Assembly (NCBI GenBank): GCA_030453435.1
Contig: JAKDKI010000084.1
Location: 1-8,140, forward strand
From: Kocuria sp.
GTDB lineage: Bacteria > Actinomycetota > Actinomycetes > Actinomycetales > Micrococcaceae
Length of the DNA: 8,140 nucleotides
Reading direction: 5' to 3'
Of the stretch, positions 1 to 6,458 are shown piece after piece. Each line of letters begins with the position of its first letter. Positions within the stretch are counted from its first letter, which is position 1. The notes beneath the pieces were generated by a model. It had not been told where the DNA came from, did not search any database, and worked only from the letters and a program-made list of their open reading frames with translations. Position numbers and translations under genes: made by a program.

Positions 1-17
1 CGCAGGGCTTCTTCTAA
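1..17 (+). CDS. C-terminal tail of a probable aldehyde dehydrogenase (partial)
   Basis: Only four codons and a stop are visible: frame 3 reads Q-G-F-F then TAA at 15-17. Aldehyde dehydrogenases of the ExaC/AldA type commonly end in a short ...GFF tail, and DUF779 genes, like the one starting 28 bases downstream, are often found directly after such a dehydrogenase. The call is inferred from this tail plus the neighbour; four residues alone prove nothing. If correct, the two genes form an operon and the rest of the dehydrogenase lies left of the window. Confidence 0.4.
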
Positions 18-44
18 ACCCTGAGCGAAAGGTAGTGAGGTGCC

Positions 45-515
45 ATGAGCGCACAACCTTTTGAACCGCAAGACCTGGGCGGTCTTGAGTACCACGTGGT
101 GCTCGAGACCGCCCCGGTGGTGCCCGGCGACACCACCTCTCGGGTGGGCTTCACCGGGCCCGCCGTGGCCTTGCTGCAGGAACTATGGGACCAACACGGA
201 CCGCTCATGTTCCACCAATCGGGCGGCTGCTGCGACGGTTCATCCCCCATGTGCTTTCCCGCCGGAGAATTCCGAACGGGAGCTGCGGATGCGCTGCTGG
301 GGGTTGCCCAGTTGCCGTCTCCGTCCGGTGGGGAGCTGGGCCCTTTGGAGTTCTGGATCTCGACCGAACAATTCGAGGTGTGGCGTCACACGCGCTTGAT
401 CATCGATGCGATTCCGGGTCGGGGCGGGGGGTTTTCCCTGGAAGCGCCCACGGGCAAAAGGTTTCTCACGCGCAGCGAACTCTGCATCGTGCCGCCGGTC
501 GAGTCAGGCCCGTAA
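45..515 (+). CDS. DUF779 family protein
   Basis: A 156-residue soluble protein with no signal peptide or membrane segment. The diagnostic DUF779 block is clear: HGPLMFHQSGGCCDGSSPMC at residues 51-70, then a PAGEF segment, a WISTEQFEVW stretch, HTRLIIDAIPGRGGGFSLEA and a TGKRFLTRSE end. The Cys-Cys-Asp and later Cys (C62, C63, C70) with nearby His57 look like a possible metal or redox site, but this is inference; the family has no firm biochemical role known to me. The first ~30 residues before the core are probably a variable extension. The ATG at 45 follows a purine-rich stretch including GAGG at 37-40. Members commonly sit beside aldehyde dehydrogenases, which fits the QGFF tail just upstream and suggests an accessory role in alcohol or aldehyde oxidation. 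Confidence 0.85.
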   Translation: MSAQPFEPQDLGGLEYHVVLETAPVVPGDTTSRVGFTGPAVALLQELWDQHGPLMFHQSGGCCDGSSPMCFPAGEFRTGAADALLGVAQLPSPSGGELGPLEFWISTEQFEVWRHTRLIIDAIPGRGGGFSLEAPTGKRFLTRSELCIVPPVESGP

Positions 516-706
516 GAACGCAACACGCACCCTGTAGGTCAACAACCGCGAGGCCACCTTTCACCCGCCGGCCCTGGGTCATCCACGCGCTTCATGAGAA
601 GTTCATGCGGGAGCACGCGGGGATTACTTTGTGTCCCCTGATACATCGCGCCAGCCTTGCACGACTGGCCACGGTATTCTCCGCATGCTCCCACATCCCC
701 CGTGAA

Positions 707-762
707 CCGGCGGTGTAGGCCTTGTTTCGCCTCCCCGGGAATGAAACATCAACCACCGCCGG
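707..762 (+). other. Stem-loop with two helices, function unknown
   Basis: The outer arms CCGGCGGTG (707-715) and CACCGCCGG (754-762) are perfectly complementary over 9 bases. Inside, TGTTTC (723-728) and GAAACA (743-748) pair over 6 bases across a 14-base loop, with an asymmetric internal loop of 7 and 5 bases between the helices. No T-tract follows, so it is not a classic terminator. A strong Shine-Dalgarno follows 11 bases later. It could be a leader RNA element, a GC-type terminator for the DUF779 transcript, or chance. Confidence 0.35.
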
Positions 763-773
763 GTGACCCCGAG

Positions 774-827
774 GGAGGACGCCAAGTGCGCACTCAATCC
801 GTCATCGCTGGGGTTACTCAAAAGTAA
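774..827 (+). other. Possible 13-residue micro-ORF with strong ribosome-binding site
   Basis: GGAGG at 774-778 lies 7 bases before a GTG at 786, which opens a 13-codon frame (VRTQSVIAGVTQK) ending at TAA 825-827. The Shine-Dalgarno and spacing are among the best in the window, yet the frame is tiny. It may be a leader peptide, the remaining 5' end of a lost gene, or a coincidence in purine-rich DNA. The peptide has no run of one amino acid that would suggest classic attenuation. The stop overlaps the palindrome at 813-828. Confidence 0.2.
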
Positions 828-828
828 C
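813..828. promoter_or_regulatory. Perfect palindrome, operator-like
   Basis: GTTACTCAAAAGTAAC consists of two perfect 6-base half-sites (GTTACT / AGTAAC) around a 4-base centre. The size, symmetry and AT-rich half-sites resemble operators of TetR-family repressors, several of which control lipid metabolism genes in actinobacteria. No gene begins immediately beside it; the nearest start is maf, about 140 bases to the right. The regulator is not identifiable from here. Confidence 0.4.
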
Positions 829-928
829 CTATTAGCCGTGACGTGTCAATGATGTCGACAGAAAATAGTTGACAAGGATTTCCGGACGGATCTGGGCGGT
901 GGCTGCGCTCCCGCATGCGTCACCGCCT

Positions 929-957
929 TTGGGTCTTCGTCGTTCGACTCGTATATT
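929..957 (+). promoter_or_regulatory. Leaderless promoter of maf
   Basis: A TATATT -10 element (952-957) sits 17 bases after a TTGGGT -35-like element (929-934). Transcription would start about 7 bases after the -10, at or next to the ATG at 965. No Shine-Dalgarno precedes that ATG, so maf is probably translated from a leaderless mRNA, which is common in actinobacteria. The start site is inferred from spacing only. Confidence 0.55.
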
Positions 958-964
958 GAAACCC

Positions 965-1603
965 ATGCGTCCTGTTCTCATTCTGGCCTCGCAGTCTCCT
1001 GCGCGCGCATCCCTGCTGACGCGCGCACACCTTCCGTACGAGACCGTGGTCTCGCACGTGGACGAGGACGCCGCACTCGCCGAGCACGGGCCATTGAGCC
1101 CCTCGGACACGGCACTGCTGCTGGCGCGAGCCAAGGCGGAAGCCGTGGCGAGTCTGGAGATTGCCGAGGGCCGTGTGGTTCTGGGGTGCGACTCGGTCTT
1201 CGAACTCGACGGCGAGAGCTACGGCAAGCCCTACACTGCGGATGTGGCGGTGGAGCGCATCACCGCCATGAGCGGACGGAAAGGCACCCTGCACACCGGC
1301 CATTGGCTCGTGGATCGCCGAAACGGCGAAACCCTCGATGAGGGTGCCGTCAGCTCTGCGGACGTCTATTTTGCGCAGATGTCCCGCGAGGAGATCGACG
1401 ATTACGTGGCCACCGGCGAACCCCTGCAGGTCGCCGGCTCATTCACCCTTGACGGCCACGGATCAGTGTTCATCGAGCGCGTGGACGGAGACCCCAATGC
1501 CGTGGTCGGTCTGAGCATCTCCACGCTTCGCCGACTTTTGGCCGCCCGCGGCATCAGTCCAAGCCATTGGTGGCGGCCAACACCACAGGCCACCACGTCA
1601 TGA
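965..1603 (+). CDS. maf: Maf-family nucleotide pyrophosphatase
   Basis: This 212-residue protein is the normal length for the Maf/HAM1-superfamily house-cleaning enzymes, which hydrolyse non-canonical or modified nucleoside triphosphates to the monophosphate plus pyrophosphate in the cytoplasm. Visible family motifs are the phosphate-binding ASQSPARASLL (residues 8-18), the GCDSVF block with the likely catalytic Asp76, GKP (87-89), SGRKGTLHTG (about 102-111), the EIDDYVATGEPLQVAGSF segment and the terminal GDPNAVVGLSISTLRRLL. The frame can be extended upstream to a TTG at 869, but those residues lack family similarity and the -10 box lies inside them, so the ATG at 965 is preferred. It lies 104 bases before accA3, a neighbourhood conserved in many actinobacteria. 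Exact substrate preference (dTTP/UTP-like or 7-methyl-GTP-like) cannot be decided here. Confidence 0.92.
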   Translation: MRPVLILASQSPARASLLTRAHLPYETVVSHVDEDAALAEHGPLSPSDTALLLARAKAEAVASLEIAEGRVVLGCDSVFELDGESYGKPYTADVAVERITAMSGRKGTLHTGHWLVDRRNGETLDEGAVSSADVYFAQMSREEIDDYVATGEPLQVAGSFTLDGHGSVFIERVDGDPNAVVGLSISTLRRLLAARGISPSHWWRPTPQATTS

Positions 1604-1624
1604 TTTGTAGAAGACCTACAGATC
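1602..1624 (+). repeat. Hairpin overlapping the maf stop codon
   Basis: GATTTGTAG (1602-1610) pairs with CTACAGATC (1616-1624) over nine positions with one G-U wobble and a 5-base loop. It begins inside the maf TGA stop. Without a T-tract it is a weak terminator candidate; its core TGTAG-N5-CTACA could equally be a protein-binding site near the accA3 promoter. Confidence 0.35.
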
Positions 1625-1693
1625 AACCCCGCACCCGGGCCTTCGCTTAGGTGATCTCCAGTACGGGGCACTAATCTGCTGGAGAGTATCGAC

Positions 1694-1699
1694 AAGGAG
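1694..1699 (+). promoter_or_regulatory. Ribosome-binding site setting the accA3 GTG start
   Basis: AAGGAG ends 8 bases before the GTG at 1708, ideal spacing. This favours the GTG over the later in-frame ATG codons (residues 14 and 17), which lack such a site. A TAATCT at 1672-1677 may be the -10 element, but its -35 partner is poor. Confidence 0.6.
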
Positions 1700-1707
1700 C
1701 TATTCAC

Positions 1708-3531
1708 GTGACAATTACCTCCACGCGGCAGCAGGCCTCCGCTGACATGCGCCCCATGACCAAGGTCTTGGTGGCCAACCGCGGTGAAATCGCGGTACGC
1801 GTCATCCGCGCCGCACGCGACGAAGGCCTCACCTCCGTGGCCGTCTACGCGGATACCGACCGCGACGCCATGCATGTGCGCATGGCGGACGAGGCCTACG
1901 CCCTGGGCGGCACCACGGCCGCCGATTCGTACCTCGTGATCGACAAAATTCTCGACGCCGCCGCTCGCGCCGGGGCCGATGCCGTTCACCCCGGGTATGG
2001 CTTCCTCTCGGAGAACTCGGACTTCGCCATGGCCGTGATCAATGCCGGTATGACGTGGATCGGGCCTCCCCCGGCGGCCATTTCCAAGCTCGGCGACAAG
2101 GTGGCTGCCCGCCACATCGCCGAGAAGGTCAATGCCCCGCAGGTTCCGGGCACCGCCGATCCCGTGAACTCCGCGGATGAGGTGCTCGCCTTCGCGGACG
2201 AGCACGGCCTCCCGATCGCGATCAAGGCGGCCTTCGGCGGCGGTGGGCGCGGTATCAAGGTGGTGCGCGAACGTAATGCCATCCCGGAACTGTTCGAATC
2301 CGCCGTCCGTGAGGCCACCGCTGCCTTCGGCCGCGGTGAGTGCTTCGTCGAGCGGTTCCTGGACGCTCCGCGGCACGTGGAAACCCAGTGCCTCGCGGAC
2401 GGCCACGGCAACGTGGTGGTGGTGTCCACCCGCGACTGTTCACTGCAGCGCCGCAACCAGAAGCTCGTGGAAGAAGCTCCCGCACCGTTCCTCACGGACG
2501 ATCAGGTCCACCGCCTGTACGAGGCCTCCAAAGCCATCCTCAAGGAGGCTCAGTACCAGGGTGCCGGTACGTGCGAGTTCTTGGTCGGTCAGGACGGCAC
2601 CATTTCCTTCCTCGAGGTCAATACGCGATTGCAGGTGGAGCACCCGGTGTCCGAGGAGGTCACCGGGCTGGACCTCGTGCGCGAGCAGTTCCGCATTGCA
2701 CGCGGTGAGGAGCTCGGCTACGGGGACCCGCAGGTACGCGGCCACAGCTTTGAGTTCCGCCTCAACGGTGAGGACGCCGGCCGCAACTTCATGCCGGCTC
2801 CGGGCACCCTGACCACGTTCTCGCTGCCCACGGGGCCCGGCGTACGCGTGGACACCGGTGTGGAGGCCGGTGAAACCATTGGCGGCAACTTCGATTCCAT
2901 GCTCGCCAAGCTGATTGTCACGGGCACCACCCGGGAACAGGCGCTGCAACGCTCCCGCCGTGCCCTGGACGAGCTCGTGATCGAGGGCATGCCCACGGTG
3001 GTCCCCTTCCACCGCGCGGTCGTTTCCGACCCGGCTTTCGCCCCGGAGGACGACACGGCGTTCTCGGTGCACACCCGGTGGATCGAAACCGAGTTCGACA
3101 ACCAGATCCAGCCGTATGAAGCACCCGTCGAACCCGCCACGGAAGAACCCGAGCGCCAGTCCGTGGTGGTCGAGGTGGGTGGCAAACGACTTGAAGTCAC
3201 CCTGCCGCAACTGCCCGGTGCCGGGCGCACCGCCGCCACCACCACCGGCGGCCCGCAGCCCAAGCGCAAGGCACGCGCCAACCGCGGTGGTTCCGCCGCG
3301 GCCCGGGGTGCTTCCGGTGATTCGCTGACGTCGCCCATGCAGGGCACCATCGTAAAAATTGCCGTGGCCAACGGCGACACCGTGGCAGAGGGCGACCTGA
3401 TCGTGGTGCTCGAGGCAATGAAGATGGAACAGCCCCTCACGGCCCACAAGTCCGGTGTGATCAAGGACCTGTCGACCTCCACCGGGGACACGGTCTCCGC
3501 GGGGACGGTACTGGCAAACATCACGGACTGA
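1708..3531 (+). CDS. accA3: Acyl-CoA carboxylase alpha chain (biotin carboxylase plus biotin carboxyl carrier)
   Basis: A 607-residue protein, close to the roughly 600 residues of mycobacterial AccA3. It carboxylates its own biotin using ATP and bicarbonate, then hands the carboxyl group to a separate carboxyltransferase beta subunit to make malonyl- or methylmalonyl-CoA for lipid synthesis. The biotin carboxylase N-domain starts at [18 protein letters not shown] (residues 19-36). The ATP-grasp glycine loop is FGGGGRGIK (176-184), and [15 protein letters not shown] (from 303) carries the catalytic region. A proline/alanine/threonine-rich basic linker (about 505-540) leads to the carrier domain, whose EAMKM motif has the biotin attachment Lys572. 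All key residues are present. No carboxyltransferase gene is nearby, so the partner must be encoded elsewhere. A strong terminator follows, so accA3 ends its transcript. Confidence 0.95.
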   Translation: MTITSTRQQASADMRPMTKVLVANRGEIAVRVIRAARDEGLTSVAVYADTDRDAMHVRMADEAYALGGTTAADSYLVIDKILDAAARAGADAVHPGYGFLSENSDFAMAVINAGMTWIGPPPAAISKLGDKVAARHIAEKVNAPQVPGTADPVNSADEVLAFADEHGLPIAIKAAFGGGGRGIKVVRERNAIPELFESAVREATAAFGRGECFVERFLDAPRHVETQCLADGHGNVVVVSTRDCSLQRRNQKLVEEAPAPFLTDDQVHRLYEASKAILKEAQYQGAGTCEFLVGQDGTISFLEVNTRLQVEHPVSEEVTGLDLVREQFRIARGEELGYGDPQVRGHSFEFRLNGEDAGRNFMPAPGTLTTFSLPTGPGVRVDTGVEAGETIGGNFDSMLAKLIVTGTTREQALQRSRRALDELVIEGMPTVVPFHRAVVSDPAFAPEDDTAFSVHTRWIETEFDNQIQPYEAPVEPATEEPERQSVVVEVGGKRLEVTLPQLPGAGRTAATTTGGPQPKRKARANRGGSAAARGASGDSLTSPMQGTIVKIAVANGDTVAEGDLIVVLEAMKMEQPLTAHKSGVIKDLSTSTGDTVSAGTVLANITD

Positions 3532-3547
3532 TCCCTCAAGACTGCGT

Positions 3548-3592
3548 AAGAACGGCGGCTCCCCCGTGGGTGCCGCCGTTCTTGTGTTTCGT
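3548..3592 (+). terminator. Strong intrinsic-type terminator after accA3
   Basis: AAGAACGGCGGC (3548-3559) and GCCGCCGTTCTT (3572-3583) form a perfect 12-bp stem with a 12-base loop that can itself pair CCC with GGG. A T-rich stretch (GTGTTTCGTT) follows. It starts 17 bases after the accA3 stop and should insulate the transporter gene downstream. Confidence 0.85.
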
Positions 3593-3638
3593 TCACGCCC
3601 CGACCGCGATCAGTGCGTTCGATCCTGGGTGTCAAAAA

Positions 3639-3697
3639 ATATCTCACATAATGGATATCTGAATTCATCTTGTGGACCGCCGGGTCTAGCGTGTAAC
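3639..3697 (+). promoter_or_regulatory. Probable promoter and operator region of the MFS gene
   Basis: The local sequence is notably AT-rich. ATATCT occurs twice as a direct repeat (3639-3644 and 3655-3660), 16 bases apart, about one and a half helical turns. Just downstream, TTGTGG (3670-3675) and TGTAAC (3692-3697) are separated by 16 bases and could be the -35 and -10. The repeats lie directly upstream of the -35, where an activator or repressor could bind; carbon-source transporters of this class are often controlled by IclR or GntR regulators. The assignment is inferred from spacing. Confidence 0.35.
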
Positions 3698-3730
3698 CAT
3701 TCACAACCCCTTCCCCTGTGAGGATTCATC

Positions 3731-5149
3731 ATGTCTACAACCGTGACGGATTCGGGTTCCCAGGGACCCGGATCGGATCAGCCACCCGCGCAGCGCGTCC
3801 CACGCTCTCGCGTGATCGTGGCGTCGCTGGTGGGCACCACCATCGAGTTCTATGACTTCTACGTGTACGCAACCGCTGCCGTGGCCGTCTTCCCCGCGCT
3901 GTTCTTCACGGGCGAGGACGAGACCACCAAGCTCCTGGCCTCCATGGCCACCTTTGCCGCGGCGTTCTTCGGTCGCCCCATTGGTTCGGTGATCTTCGGC
4001 CACTACGGCGACAGGATCGGCCGTAAGGCCACCCTGATCGGCGCGCTGCTGACCATGGGCATCGCCACGTTCTTGATCGGCCTGCTACCCACCTACTACT
4101 CCATCGGCATCTGGGCTCCCCTGATCCTGACGATCCTGCGTTTCTGCCAGGGCCTGGGCTTGGGCGGCGAGTGGTCCGGCGCGTCATTGCTGGCCACCGA
4201 GTACGCGGAAGAGGGCAAGCGTGCCCGAGCCGCCATGTGACCCCAGTTGGGTGCGCCGTTCGGCTTCATTCTGGCCAACGGCTTCTTCTTGATCCTGACC
4301 ATCGTCATGCAGTTCGGCACCGCCGGGCATCACGCCGTGGGTGACCACCCGTTCCTGGTCTGGGGCTGGCGCATCCCGTTCATCGCCTCCGTGGTCATGG
4401 TGCTGCTGGGCCTGTGGGTGCGCATGAAGCTCGAGGAAACCCCGGTCTTCAAAAAGGCCGAACGGCAGGGCCAAAAGGTCAAGGCACCCGTGGTCGAGGT
4501 GTTCAAGACCTCATGGATCCAGATCATCCAGGGCACCTTCATCATGCTGGCCACCTACGTTTTGTTCTACCTCATGACCGCGTGGGTGCTGTCCTTCGGC
4601 ATCGGCTCCCCGGACAACGGTGGCCTGGGTATCGAGTACCGCGATTTCCTGATCATCCAGTTGTTGGCCGTGGTGCTGTTCGCCATCACCGTGCCGATCT
4701 CCGGTTGGCTCGCCGACAAATACGGCCGCCGTTCCTCGCAGCTCGTGATCACCTCCGCGATCGTGGTGTTCGGCCTGTGCTTCGGTCTGATCATGGACCC
4801 CGCGCTCGTGGGCACCGGGGAGAACGTCTCCGTGGGCCGTGTGCTCTTCTTCCTCGCGGTCGGCATGACCTTGATGGGCCTGACCTTCGGTTCGATGTCC
4901 GCCATCCTCCCCGAGCTGTTCCCCACCAACGTGCGTTACACCGGCTCCGGCATCGCGTACAACGTGGCCTCCATCCTGGGCGCGGCCATCACCCCCTACA
5001 TCGCGGTGGTCCTCAATGCGAACTTCGGGGTGGGCTCGGTGGGCATGTACTTGTCCTTCGCAGCGGTTATCACGCTGATCGCCCTGTGGTTCTCCCCGGA
5101 GACCAAACACGTGGACATGTACACCGTGGGACGCAAGCTCGTGAAGTAA
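3731..5149 (+). pseudogene. MFS metabolite:H+ symporter (MHS family), interrupted by an in-frame TGA at codon 170
   Basis: Two pieces in the same frame (3731-4237 and 4241-5149) make one 472-codon transporter, normal length for this family, if the TGA at 4238-4240 is read through. MHS hallmarks are visible: GTTIEFYDFYVYATAA in helix 1, GRPIGSVIFGHYGDRIGRKATL after helix 2, RFCQGLGLGGEWSGASLLATEYA in helix 4, and, beyond the stop, PQLGAPFGFILANG, RIPFIAS and LADKYGRRSSQLV in the second half. About twelve hydrophobic segments are expected. Relatives usually have Phe or Trp just before PQ(L/M)G, so TGG to TGA is the simplest explanation. No frameshift or other stop is seen. The start ATG has AGG at 3721-3723, 7 bases upstream. 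The substrate is probably an organic acid, osmolyte or aromatic acid; not decidable. Likely inactive, unless UGA is read through or the base is an error. Confidence 0.8.
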
Positions 5150-6443
5150 CGAACCGTCCGCTCCGCCGTCCATCACGTACGACGTCGCCCATTATGGTGC
5201 CGGTGCCGCGGCGGGCGAAGATCTTCACGAAACCGTCGTCCACGGCCATCATCTTGGCGCGCGGATTGGTGCCCAGTTGAAGCGTTGCGTACTCAATCAC
5301 GGACGGATCGGACTTCGCGTCCTGCTGGCCCACGCCCACGGACGCAATCTCGGGAGAGGTGAAGATGTTCGAGGCGACCTGATCGGTGCGTAGCGGGCGC
5401 ACTGCGTCCCCCAACTGGTGAGCCACGGCAATGCGGCCCTGCATGGCTGCCACGGAGGCCAGCGGCAGCACGCCGGTGCAGTCACCTGCGGCGTAGATGC
5501 CGGGCACGGTGGTGCGCGACACAGCGTCGACCACGATGTGACCGGACCTGCTCGTGGCCACTCCCACCTCGTCGAGACCGAGGTCGGTGGTGTGCGGGAT
5601 AGAGCCCACGGCCAGCAGGCAGTGGGAACCCTGGACCTTGCGGCCGTCGGCGAGGGTGACCAGAACGCCGTCGCCGGTGTTCTCCACGGAATCCGCACGC
5701 GAACGGGAGAGCACGGTCAAACCGCGGCGCTCGAACACGTTCTCCAGAACCGCCGCCGCATCCGAGTCCTCACCGGGGAGGACCTGGTCGCGGGAGGAAA
5801 TCAGGGTGACGTCCGAGCCCAGACCGTTGTAGGCAGAAGCGAACTCCGCACCGGTCACACCGGAACCCACCACAATGAGCTTCTCCGGGATCTCGCGCAT
5901 CTGGTAGACCTGTTTCCAGTTGAAGATCCGCTCGCCGTCAGGCTTGGCGGTGTCCAGCTCGCGCGGGTAGGAGCCCACGGCCAGCAGTACGAACTGCGCC
6001 TCAAGGTCGTATTCGAGGCCCTCATCGGTCTCTACGTGCACCTTGTTCGGGCCGATCAGCCGGCCGTGTCCCTTGACCAGGTGCACGCCCTGACGCTCCA
6101 GGCCGCGCTTAATGTCCCGGGACTGCGTGGCAGCCAAGCGCAAAAGACGCGTGTTCACCTTCTGAAGATCCACGGACAGTTGGTTGATCTCATCGCCGTC
6201 ACCGGAACCACCCACGATATGGACGCCCAGATCCTTGGCCTCCGCAAAGCGGTTCATGGTGTCCGCGGAAGCGATCAGGGTCTTGGACGGAACCACGTCG
6301 GTCAGAACCGCCGAGCCACCCATGCCCTGCTGTTCGATCACGGTGACTTCCGCACCCAGGGAAGCGGCAACCAGCGCGGCCTCATAACCGCCAGGGCCGC
6401 CGCCAATGACAACGAGCTTCGGATTCGCAAATTCAGTCTGCAC
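5070..6443 (-). CDS. lpdA: LpdA-type NAD(P)H quinone dehydrogenase with a truncated, replaced C-terminus
   Basis: A flavoprotein disulfide reductase-family enzyme resembling mycobacterial Rv3303c, which oxidises NAD(P)H and reduces quinones. Visible parts are the N-terminal FAD motif VVIGGGPGGYEAALVAASLG, the GGSAVLTDVVPSK segment where true disulfide reductases carry CxxxxC (both Cys absent, as expected for this type), the NAD(P) motif VVGSGVTGAEFASAY and the second FAD motif GIYAAGDCTGVLPLAS. The dimerisation domain begins (SNIFTSPEIASVG) but stops matching at FARRGTGTIMGDVV, near 5178. The last ~35 residues come from the antisense of the transporter gene and look random. Some 50-60 native residues are missing, including the conserved TVYPSLTGSISEA region. 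Function is doubtful. Start: GTG at 6443 has GGGAG (6452-6456) 8 bases upstream; an ATG at 6458 has no good site. Confidence 0.8.
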   Translation of the reverse strand: MQTEFANPKLVVIGGGPGGYEAALVAASLGAEVTVIEQQGMGGSAVLTDVVPSKTLIASADTMNRFAEAKDLGVHIVGGSGDGDEINQLSVDLQKVNTRLLRLAATQSRDIKRGLERQGVHLVKGHGRLIGPNKVHVETDEGLEYDLEAQFVLLAVGSYPRELDTAKPDGERIFNWKQVYQMREIPEKLIVVGSGVTGAEFASAYNGLGSDVTLISSRDQVLPGEDSDAAAVLENVFERRGLTVLSRSRADSVENTGDGVLVTLADGRKVQGSHCLLAVGSIPHTTDLGLDEVGVATSRSGHIVVDAVSRTTVPGIYAAGDCTGVLPLASVAAMQGRIAVAHQLGDAVRPLRTDQVASNIFTSPEIASVGVGQQDAKSDPSVIEYATLQLGTNPRAKMMAVDDGFVKIFARRGTGTIMGDVVRDGRRSGRFVTSRACVPRCTCPRVWSPGRTTGRSA

Positions 6444-6458
6444 ACTCACGTCTCCCAT

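Larger units (their letters stand above)
516..964. other. Gene-less stretch of about 450 bases between the DUF779 gene and maf
   Basis: No convincing protein-coding gene is seen on either strand; the open frames here resemble no family I know. The stretch is structured: a long stem-loop (707-762), a 13-codon ORF with a near-ideal Shine-Dalgarno (774-827), a perfect 6+6 palindrome (813-828), and the maf promoter at its right end (929-957). In related actinobacteria a carboxyltransferase (beta) gene and a small epsilon-subunit gene often precede maf-accA3; neither is here. Confidence 0.6.

Noticed and set aside
869..874. TTGACA as a -35 box upstream of maf
   Set aside because: The hexamer is perfect but nothing resembling a -10 occurs 15-19 bases downstream; the TATATT/TTGGGT pair fits better.
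869..964. Longer Maf start at TTG 869
   Set aside because: Adds 32 residues unlike Maf proteins and would contain the -10 element; no Shine-Dalgarno match at good spacing.
1402..2406. Minus-strand open frame of 334 codons across maf and accA3
   Set aside because: It lies opposite strongly supported genes; Gly/His/Arg-rich translation without family motifs is the usual shadow in GC-rich DNA.
2440..3704. Long minus-strand open frames opposite the second half of accA3
   Set aside because: Mirror frames of a clear coding gene, low-complexity translations, no start signals.
4238..4240. TGA as a selenocysteine codon
   Set aside because: The family position is normally Trp or Phe inside a transporter, not a redox Cys, and no selenoprotein context is seen.
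4414..5280. Plus-strand 288-codon frame overlapping the transporter and lpdA ends
   Set aside because: Rich in Arg, His, Pro and Gly, with no hydrophobic pattern; the other frame carries the clear transporter sequence.
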